Positions 13,627-20,003 of a DNA stretch of 20,003 bases are shown here, in pieces. A model generated the notes under the pieces. The model was not told the DNA's origin. It ran no database searches and saw only the letters and a list, made by a program, of their open reading frames with translations. A program made the position numbers and the translations under genes. The stretch comes from Clostridia bacterium (lineage in GTDB: Bacteria > Bacillota > Clostridia > Christensenellales > Borkfalkiaceae): positions 1 through 20,003 of the forward strand of contig CAAFVM010000037.1 of NCBI GenBank assembly GCA_900766495.1, read 5' to 3'. Every line of letters begins with the position of its first letter. Within the stretch, counting starts at the first letter, position 1.

Positions 13627-16600
13627 TTAAAATTCTATATAAAAAGAGAAATCTATATTTTTCTCGCTCAATCTGTAACGTTCGTCAAGTTCGGGTCCGC
13701 ACGAATTCGAGCCTACGCCGCTCATTTTATAATCTATGCAAACCGTGTTTTTCTCGCTTTTTTCAAGCTGCCAGTTATGCGCCGCCGCGTTTAATTCAAG
13801 CGTTGAATACGGCAAAACCGAGAACGAAAACGTTTTTTCCGATCTTATTTTTATTTTTCTTGAAGCACCGTTGCCTTTACCCGAAACAGTAAATTTGTTA
13901 GTATCGGCGCGGCTTCCGCACTCCTGCGGCACCGTGTAGTCGGTGAAATCTTCGTCAACGTTAAACGACGAATAATCTTTATATGCGTAGTTCTTTTTAT
14001 CGGGATAGCTTTCGCCGTTTCTGCCTAGATATTCAACGAAATCATAGCTTTTAGGCAGTGCGAACTCCACGCCGAAACGCGGCAGATATTTTATAAAATC
14101 GCTTACCTCCGCGTTGATTTTCACGTCCAAACGTCCGCCGTTTATAACGTATTCTACGGTATAAGTCACGTGCGGACAGGTACTTTCGCAAAGCAAGGCG
14201 CAGTTAAAGCGCACGCTCGCCCCCGTTTCTACGTTTTCAACAAAACTTTCGGTCACGTAAGGTTTTACTATATAAAGCCCGGCGCTTTCCCAGTTGCCGT
14301 AAATCGCCATATCGTTGTCGAGCCGCGCGCGCGCCACGTTCACCCGCATAGGCGAAACAAGCAGTTCTTTCCCGCCTATTTTAACCGAAACAAGTTCGCC
14401 CGAATCTTTATCGAACGCATATTCGAAGCTGTTTGACGTAACGATTATTTCGCGCTCGGTTTGCTTAATAAGGCTTTCGCAAACGGCAATCGGCTTGCTT
14501 TCGCAAACGTAAGGAATAAGCTCGAACGCGGTGTCGTAAAGCCGCTCGCCGCCCTTTAAAAGTCCTTTGTCTTCTACGGTAAGAATTTCTATAACCAAAT
14601 TGGCAAACAGCCCGCAAACGCCGTTTTCGCCGTCCTCGTCGCGCACCATTTTGCCGCCCTCAACGCTCGCGAGTTTCTCCTTTTTACCATCGCAAGTTTT
14701 TTTCAATTCGGCAAGGACTTCTTTATTTAACGAAAAAGTTTTTTTAGCGCGCGGAGCCAGTCCGTTAATGTCGAACTCGCCGCGGCTTATAACCTTTCCG
14801 CACAGCTTAACCGCCCATTTAAGGCAAAGGTTTTCAAGGCAGACGAAATAGTTTCCGTTAAAAATTTCGTAAAGGTTTTCACCTGTTTTTTCTACGGTTA
14901 CGGGCGAATAAATATGTTTCATTTCCTTTGCGCCCGAGTGAATTTCGCGGTTCGAAGACAGCAGTCCGTCCATACAGAACTTGCCCGTGTGCTTTTTCTC
15001 GCCGAAATCGCCGCCGAATTTAAGCTTGCCGTCGCCCGTGTTTATGCCGTGGTCTGCCCACTCCCACACGAACGCGCCGCAAAACCGCGGATTGCTTTCA
15101 AGAATATCCCAGTAATCTTTAAGGTCGCCGTTGCCGTTGCCCATCGCGTGCGAATATTCGCATATGAGCAATGGGCGAGTTTCCCTTTCGTCGTTTAAAT
15201 AATCGTCGGTAAGCCATTTGAGTTCGGGATACATTCTGCTCATAACGTCGAGGTTTTTCGTATAATAAATATCCTCGCCCGGGCGGTGGAATATCCCCTC
15301 GTAATGAATAAGCCTGCCGTCGCCCCGACTTTTCAGCCATTTCGCAGCGGCTTCGAAATTACGCCCGTAACCCGATTCGTTGCCCAAAGACCAGAAAAGC
15401 ACGCACGGGCGGTTTTTATCACGCGAGTAAAGCTTTTCGATTCGACGCATAAACTCGCTTTCCCATTCGGCATTTTTGGCAAGGTCGGAAAACAGTTTTT
15501 CTTCGTAAGTGTTAATTCCGTTCTGGTGCGCCGCGCCGTGGCATTCGAGGTCGGCTTCGTCAACCACGTAAAACCCGTATTCGTCGCACGCTTCGTAAAA
15601 TTCGTGCATATTCGGGTAATGCGAGGTGCGAATTGCGTTCACGTTGAGTTTTTTCATAAGCGAAAGGTCGTAAAGCATATCGTTTTCGGTAATCGCGGCG
15701 CCCTTTTCGGGGTGGAATTCGTGGCGATTGACCCCGCGCAGTTTTATGGCTTTGCCGTTTACTTTCACAACGCCGCCCTCGACTTTTATTTCGCGGAAAC
15801 CTACCCTTTCGCGAATATATTCCTCTTCGCTCTGCTTGCCCGCAACTATAATAAAATCATACAAATTCGGCTGTTCGGCAGACCAAAGCTCAACGTTTTC
15901 GGCAACCACCGAAACGCGGTTTGAAAGCGCTTCGAACTCGCACCCGTTAAAGCAAACTTTTACGGGAACGTTTTGCGGATTGTCGAAAGCAAATTCGGCT
16001 ACGCATGCGCTTTCGCCTATGCGGGTGGTAACCGTGTAATCGCGCAAAAATTTTTGCGGGCGGCTTATTATATAAACCGAACGGAAAATTCCGCTTAAAC
16101 GCCATTTATCCTGGTCTTCGAGGTAACTTCCCGCGTTGAATTTTACTACAAGCACGCAAATTTCGTTTTCGCCGTCTTTTATATAATCGGTTATTTCAAA
16201 TTCGTTAAGCGAATGCGAAACGCGGGCAAAACCTATTACCTGCCCGTTTACGCTTAAATAAAAACAGGAGTCCACGCCCTCGAAAGCGATAAACTTGCGC
16301 CCGCCGCGGGTTAAATTAACAATCTTTTTATAAGCGAACGCGGGGTTTTCTTTGGGAACGTAAGGCGGAAAATACGGCATAATATACCCGCCGCCGCAAT
16401 ATATGGGGCGATCGAACCCGTCGAGCTGCGCCGAATGCGGAACTTTAACCTTAAGCGGATATTCTATATCCGGAAAGTTTTGCGCGGCGCGGACGTCGTT
16501 AAAATAATTAAAATTCCATTCGCCGTTCAAAGTAATTATATTCGGACAGGTTTTATTGTTCCCCTTTTCCAAATCTTCAAGCGAAGAATAAGACATGAAC

Positions 16601-16668
16601 CAGGCTCTGGATTTTTCAGAGCCGAAGCCACCGCTTTTAAGATCGGTAAGCACTTCGAAATCTATCAT
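13627..16668 (-). CDS. lacZ: beta-galactosidase, glycoside hydrolase family 2 (LacZ type)
   Basis: Hydrolyses terminal beta-D-galactose from lactose or other galactosides. The 1013 residues match the ~1020 of E. coli LacZ and keep its domain order: N-terminal sugar-binding sandwich (about 45-205, including WRLSGIFRSVYI), immunoglobulin-like domain, TIM barrel from about 295, then the C-terminal small-chain beta domain. Acid/base Glu431 sits in FWSLGNESGYG and nucleophile Glu504 in ICEYSHAMGNGNG. Supporting residues are NRHEFHP (314-320) and the metal-site ECHG (Glu375, His377). There is no signal peptide, so it acts in the cytoplasm on imported sugars. GGAGA lies about 7 nt before the ATG. 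No transporter or regulator gene is adjacent. An activity on galactans or host glycans rather than lactose is possible. Confidence 0.95.
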   Translation of the reverse strand: MIDFEVLTDLKSGGFGSEKSRAWFMSYSSLEDLEKGNNKTCPNIITLNGEWNFNYFNDVRAAQNFPDIEYPLKVKVPHSAQLDGFDRPIYCGGGYIMPYFPPYVPKENPAFAYKKIVNLTRGGRKFIAFEGVDSCFYLSVNGQVIGFARVSHSLNEFEITDYIKDGENEICVLVVKFNAGSYLEDQDKWRLSGIFRSVYIISRPQKFLRDYTVTTRIGESACVAEFAFDNPQNVPVKVCFNGCEFEALSNRVSVVAENVELWSAEQPNLYDFIIVAGKQSEEEYIRERVGFREIKVEGGVVKVNGKAIKLRGVNRHEFHPEKGAAITENDMLYDLSLMKKLNVNAIRTSHYPNMHEFYEACDEYGFYVVDEADLECHGAAHQNGINTYEEKLFSDLAKNAEWESEFMRRIEKLYSRDKNRPCVLFWSLGNESGYGRNFEAAAKWLKSRGDGRLIHYEGIFHRPGEDIYYTKNLDVMSRMYPELKWLTDDYLNDERETRPLLICEYSHAMGNGNGDLKDYWDILESNPRFCGAFVWEWADHGINTGDGKLKFGGDFGEKKHTGKFCMDGLLSSNREIHSGAKEMKHIYSPVTVEKTGENLYEIFNGNYFVCLENLCLKWAVKLCGKVISRGEFDINGLAPRAKKTFSLNKEVLAELKKTCDGKKEKLASVEGGKMVRDEDGENGVCGLFANLVIEILTVEDKGLLKGGERLYDTAFELIPYVCESKPIAVCESLIKQTEREIIVTSNSFEYAFDKDSGELVSVKIGGKELLVSPMRVNVARARLDNDMAIYGNWESAGLYIVKPYVTESFVENVETGASVRFNCALLCESTCPHVTYTVEYVINGGRLDVKINAEVSDFIKYLPRFGVEFALPKSYDFVEYLGRNGESYPDKKNYAYKDYSSFNVDEDFTDYTVPQECGSRADTNKFTVSGKGNGASRKIKIRSEKTFSFSVLPYSTLELNAAAHNWQLEKSEKNTVCIDYKMSGVGSNSCGPELDERYRLSEKNIDFSFYIEF

Positions 16669-16697
16669 AATGTTTCTCCATTGTTATTTGCGCCTTG

Positions 16698-16727
16698 ATT
16701 TTACCGTTTAATTGAGCCTTTTGGCAA
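16698..16727 (-). promoter_or_regulatory. possible promoter of the beta-galactosidase gene
   Basis: On the minus strand, TTGCCA (16722-16727), 18 nt, then TAAAAT (16698-16703). The match is moderate. It sits between the upstream terminator and the lacZ start, so a promoter is expected here. Confidence 0.45.
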
Positions 16728-16753
16728 GCAAAAATAAAAGCCGATAAAATTTT

Positions 16754-16791
16754 AAAACGGTCGCCGCCCGATTTTCAGCGACGACCGTTTT
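16754..16791 (-). terminator. terminator after the repeat-built surface protein
   Basis: AAAACGGTCG (16754-16763) pairs with CGACCGTTTT (16782-16791), and the stem extends inward with a G-U pair. On the minus strand it is followed by TTTTAAAATTTTAT; the plus strand also has a T-run. It separates the surface protein from lacZ. Confidence 0.8.
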
Positions 16792-16824
16792 TTTAGTTGT
16801 TAATATTGCTTAAAAACTTACTTA

Positions 16825-19800
16825 TTAAACGCGTTTTTTTCTTATTACGAAAACAACGCCCGAAAGAAGCATAAGCGAAGCGAGCATAGCCGCGGTATTA
16901 AACGAAGAGTTGCAACCGTCTTTTTTACCCGACGACGAACCGCCCGAAGAACTGCCCGCGCTGACGATTATGTTGAACGTCTGGGTTGTAGAAACCTTTT
17001 TGCCCGTAGTTTCGTCAACGTATTCCGACTTATAATTTATATAGTAAATGCCGGCTTTGTTCGGGGTGAACGACGTAGCGTCGTCCATTGCGTAAGGCAT
17101 GCTGCTGCTGTCGTCTACGCTTATAGTAACCGTGCGGGTAACGCCGTTTTTATCGGTAGCGGTCGCGGCAGGCAGAGTGATTTTCTTGCCGATTTCGCCG
17201 CGAGCGGGAACTTCTCCGTTAATAACTATATCGTAGCCCTTTTCAACGTTTATTTCGGTAACGGGACCTATGCCCACGTTGCCTACGTAGTCAACCGCTT
17301 TTGCGGCTACTTCTATAACGCCCGAGTCTTCGAAGTTAACGCCTACAATCTTATTTCCTTTCGCGTCTTTGTCGATTTTGCCGGTGGATTTCCATTCGGT
17401 CGTGCCTTTCTTTCTGTAAACTATGGCGCGAGCGTCAACGTTTTCGAAAATTTCGTTCACGTAGGAAATGCCGAATACGTAGTTGGAACCGGTTCTGAAA
17501 AGCTTGGTGTTCGCAGGTGCGACCACTGCGCCTACGACGGGAGCGGTTTCGTCGGCGATTTTGCCGTCTACGGGAACAAAACTCTGACCGTTAATCGATT
17601 TATAAGTTACGGCGAGGTTATCGTTTTCCGTGCAGTATTTGGGACTTGCCCAGTAATAGAAGTTAACCTGAATATTCTTAACCCCGTCGAAGAACGTGTT
17701 AAGCGCTTTTGTGAGGTTGTGTTCGTCGTCAACTCCGTCGGCGGCGCCTACGACTTTCCAGGTTCCGTCGGGAGCTATAACTTTCATATGTTCGTTTTCT
17801 TTCGAGCCGAAGCTGAACGAGAACGAGCTGCTCTGCGTGAACGTTCCGCGCATTTTTACGTTTGCCGGGCGATCGATCCAACCGCCGTAATTCGCGTCGC
17901 TCGCATACGGGTCTCTCGAGAAAAATGCACCGAAGAAAGTGGTTTCTTCTTTAGCCGAATAGTTATCAATCATTCTCAGACGGAATTCGTAATTGGTGTC
18001 TAAATCGATTACGATAATATCCAGCCAGTCTATTCCGTTTTCCGCCCGGTTAAGGCGATTGGGCAGCCTGTTTCCGTCTTCGTCGTAAATAGGTATGGAA
18101 ACCTGCAAGGTTGCGGTGTTATCGCCCTCGATGTTGTAGTCTGCCTGATAGCAGGACTGACGTTGATGCCCTTTCTCTACGTCGTAACCGCTGTTGTCTA
18201 TACTGGTTAAACCGTCCCCGTTCCAGTAGCTTCCGCCGCTTATCCAACCGCGGAAATAATTGTCGGCGTCGGTGGGAACGTCCATTACCTTTTCGCCCGA
18301 ATATACGGTTATGGTTTTGGTAAGTTCGGCTTTGCCGTTTTTATAAGTGGCTTTGTAATATACGGTATAAACGCCGGTTAAAGCGGTGAACGCGCCCTCG
18401 GTTAACGTAACTTCGTCGCCGTTTGCGTCGGTTACCGTAACGGTTGTTTCAACTTCGTCTTCCCCGAAATAGCCTTTGCCCTCGGGAACGGTTACGGTTT
18501 TGCCGTTAAAGGTAACTTCGGTGAATTTATCCTGCAAACCGATATAACCGTCTTCGGTGGGAATTTGGTCGGTATAAACGGTACCGTCGAAATCGTGAAG
18601 TAAAAGTTCGATGTTTGTATCGGAGGTAACTTTATCAGCCCAATACATTACGTTGATTTTAAGAGTAGAGGTATTAAAGAACGAGGTTACGTCGGTTCTC
18701 GCACCGTCGGCTTCGTTCATATTCGGGTCGGCATACCAGGTGCCGTCGGGTTTAAGCATGGCAATGCTTTCGCCCGCGCGTTTTGAAAACTTCAAGCCGA
18801 TTAAATTATCGGCGGTAAAGTCGCCCGCAATTCTTGCAAAGCACCAGTAACCTACCCAACCGCCGGCGGGAGTTTTTGAAACGCAGTAGTTAATTCCGTT
18901 TGCGTGATCTTTGTCGCCGGTTAAGAATTTTATCTGAAATTCTTCGCCGTTGTCGTTCGTCAACACGAAAATAACTTCGGCGGCAACTTTATCGGAAAGC
19001 AAAGCTCCGTCGCTGCCGTATACGGGAAGAGCGAATTGCAGATATGCGTCTTTCGTATCGCTTATGGTTAATTTTTGTTTGATCGGGATTTGTCTGTTAC
19101 CGCTTCCCGCAAAAGAGTCCTTACGCCATGCGCCGTTCTTGTTTACGCCGTAGGTGGCTGTGTCGTTGTTCCAACCTTCAAACAAGGTCGAAGCGTCGGC
19201 TACCTCAACGGTAGTTTTTTCGCCGCCGATGGTAATTTCTTCGTCCGAGGTTATTTGGTCGGTATAAACGGTGCCGTCGAAATCGTGAAGCACAAGCTCG
19301 AGGTTGGTATTTTCACCTTTGCCCTCGCCCCAGTATGTGAAGTTAAGTTTAAGCGAGGTAGCGTCAGCAAAGAAAGAGGTTACGTCGGTTCTTGCTCCGT
19401 CGGCTTCGTTCATGTTGGGGTCGGCATACCAGGTACCGTCGGCTTTAAGCATAGAAATGTTTTCGCCCGCTTTATCGGCAAATTTTATGCCTATAAAGTT
19501 AGTTGCGGTAAAGTCGCCGGGTATTCTGGTGGAGCACCAGTAGCTGCGCCAACTATCTTTTTCCTCAACGCCGGTAAGCTGAACTTTGCCTACGCAGTAG
19601 TTAACGCCGGTAGCGTGGTCGTTGTCGCCCGAATAGAACTTAATCCACATTTCTTCGTTGCGGTTGTTAATTACGTGAAGAATGATTTCTTCCGCCGACT
19701 TATCAGCCATCAACGCGCCCTCGCTATCGTAAACGGGAAGAGCGAATTTTAAATAAGCGTCTTTTGTTTTAGAAATGGTTAACGCTTGTTTAATGGGAAT

Positions 19801-20003
19801 TTGTCTGTTGCCGGTCGTGCAATTGTCCTTACGCCATGCGCCGTTCTTGTTTACGCCGTAGGTGGCTGTGTCGTTGTTCCACCCTTCAAACAAGGTCGAA
19901 GCGTCGGTTACGGCAACGGTGGTTGTAGTTCCGCCCGTCGTTTCCGAATCGCCTTTAACGGTTTGAATGCCGAAAACGCTTGTCGCAATTATCGCCGAGG
20001 TAA
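16825..20003 (-). CDS. large repeat-built surface protein with GC-motif C-terminal anchor, N-terminus beyond the window
   Basis: The reading frame is open to the right edge, so 1058 residues are visible and the start is missing. The first visible residues (TSAIIATSVFGIQ) look like the end of a signal peptide. Two near-identical 236-residue repeats follow (about 29-264 and 265-480 of the visible part), each running from DASTLFEGWNNDTATYGVNK to LHDFDGTVYTDQI. An Ig-like domain comes next (about 491-569), then a third, strongly diverged copy (about 577-790), two more Ig-like domains (about 783-978), a Gly/Ser linker, GCNSS with Cys1030, a hydrophobic helix and RKKRV. I do not recognise the repeat domain; a binding or adhesin role is inferred from architecture only. 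A TTG at 19893 inside the first repeat is not the true start. Confidence 0.85.
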   Translation of the reverse strand, partial: TSAIIATSVFGIQTVKGDSETTGGTTTTVAVTDASTLFEGWNNDTATYGVNKNGAWRKDNCTTGNRQIPIKQALTISKTKDAYLKFALPVYDSEGALMADKSAEEIILHVINNRNEEMWIKFYSGDNDHATGVNYCVGKVQLTGVEEKDSWRSYWCSTRIPGDFTATNFIGIKFADKAGENISMLKADGTWYADPNMNEADGARTDVTSFFADATSLKLNFTYWGEGKGENTNLELVLHDFDGTVYTDQITSDEEITIGGEKTTVEVADASTLFEGWNNDTATYGVNKNGAWRKDSFAGSGNRQIPIKQKLTISDTKDAYLQFALPVYGSDGALLSDKVAAEVIFVLTNDNGEEFQIKFLTGDKDHANGINYCVSKTPAGGWVGYWCFARIAGDFTADNLIGLKFSKRAGESIAMLKPDGTWYADPNMNEADGARTDVTSFFNTSTLKINVMYWADKVTSDTNIELLLHDFDGTVYTDQIPTEDGYIGLQDKFTEVTFNGKTVTVPEGKGYFGEDEVETTVTVTDANGDEVTLTEGAFTALTGVYTVYYKATYKNGKAELTKTITVYSGEKVMDVPTDADNYFRGWISGGSYWNGDGLTSIDNSGYDVEKGHQRQSCYQADYNIEGDNTATLQVSIPIYDEDGNRLPNRLNRAENGIDWLDIIVIDLDTNYEFRLRMIDNYSAKEETTFFGAFFSRDPYASDANYGGWIDRPANVKMRGTFTQSSSFSFSFGSKENEHMKVIAPDGTWKVVGAADGVDDEHNLTKALNTFFDGVKNIQVNFYYWASPKYCTENDNLAVTYKSINGQSFVPVDGKIADETAPVVGAVVAPANTKLFRTGSNYVFGISYVNEIFENVDARAIVYRKKGTTEWKSTGKIDKDAKGNKIVGVNFEDSGVIEVAAKAVDYVGNVGIGPVTEINVEKGYDIVINGEVPARGEIGKKITLPAATATDKNGVTRTVTISVDDSSSMPYAMDDATSFTPNKAGIYYINYKSEYVDETTGKKVSTTQTFNIIVSAGSSSGGSSSGKKDGCNSSFNTAAMLASLMLLSGVVFVIRKKRV
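18520..19917 (-). repeat. intragenic tandem duplication, 708-nt period
   Basis: The segment from about 19209 to 19917 and the next from about 18520 to 19208 encode near-identical domains. For example, ACGCCGTAGGTGGCTGTG occurs at 19145 and again 708 nt away at 19853. Long stretches are identical at the DNA level, including the flanks encoding TLFEGW and MNEADGARTDVTSFF, while the middle has drifted. A third protein-level copy lies further downstream in the gene but is not alignable by eye as DNA. Confidence 0.85.

Noticed and set aside
15286..15924. 212-codon open frame on the plus strand inside the beta-galactosidase gene
   Set aside because: Antisense to well-conserved GH2 catalytic sequence; a by-product of codon bias.
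19075..19752. 225-codon open frame on the plus strand inside the repeat surface protein
   Set aside because: Mirrors the repeat coding sequence on the other strand; no ribosome binding site and no recognisable domain.
19891..19893. TTG as start codon of the large surface protein
   Set aside because: It falls within the first tandem repeat; the frame stays open to the window edge and shows signal-peptide-like sequence upstream.

Overview
This window looks like chromosomal DNA of a low-to-moderate GC, endospore-forming member of the Clostridia (Bacillota), probably a gut-type organism that feeds on glycans. The evidence is an adjacent spoIIGA-sigE pair, strong AGGAGG-type ribosome binding sites, several textbook TTGACA-N17-TATAAT promoters, intrinsic terminators with U-tracts, and secreted proteins with clostridial-style Cys-rich repeats and Ser/Gly linkers. 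The species cannot be fixed from sequence alone. No transposase, integrase, phage gene or CRISPR array was seen.

Layout. 1-112: start of a lipoprotein gene on the minus strand, driven by a consensus promoter at 320-348 through a roughly 200-nt leader that can fold into a long hairpin. 113-1179: a long AT-rich intergenic region that also carries a perfect-consensus plus-strand promoter (915-943) for pyruvate kinase (1180-2595). A two-way terminator separates pyk from a minus-strand HAD phosphatase-MATE transporter operon (4902 to 2710). 5253-5493: tRNA-Leu(UAA) and tRNA-Pro(CGG) under one promoter. 5696-7336: sporulation pair spoIIGA-sigE (minus). 7613-8089: a family-6-like DNA-deoxyinosine glycosylase that appears to be transcribed without a leader.

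8281-20003 is dominated by exported or glycan-related proteins: an 861-residue surface protein with four carbohydrate-binding-like domains and Cys-rich repeats (minus); divergently, a lipoprotein sialate-O-acetylesterase-type SGNH esterase (plus); tRNA-Arg(ACG); a 75-residue protein that is 20% cysteine; a GH2 beta-galactosidase (minus); and the large C-terminal part of a repeat-built surface protein that runs off the right edge (minus).

How they may work together. The esterase, beta-galactosidase and two wall-associated proteins suggest a loose glycan-utilisation neighbourhood: the surface proteins may hold polysaccharide, the esterase may remove acetyl groups at the membrane, and the beta-galactosidase, which has no signal peptide, would hydrolyse imported oligosaccharides. 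Two observations tie parts of this region together. The two large surface proteins end in the same kind of tail, with a Gly-Cys-x-Ser-Ser motif exactly 28 residues before the C-terminus, which looks like an undescribed or poorly described sorting signal. The divergent surface-protein and esterase promoters share an identical 13-bp element 18 bp upstream of TATAAT, which suggests common regulation.
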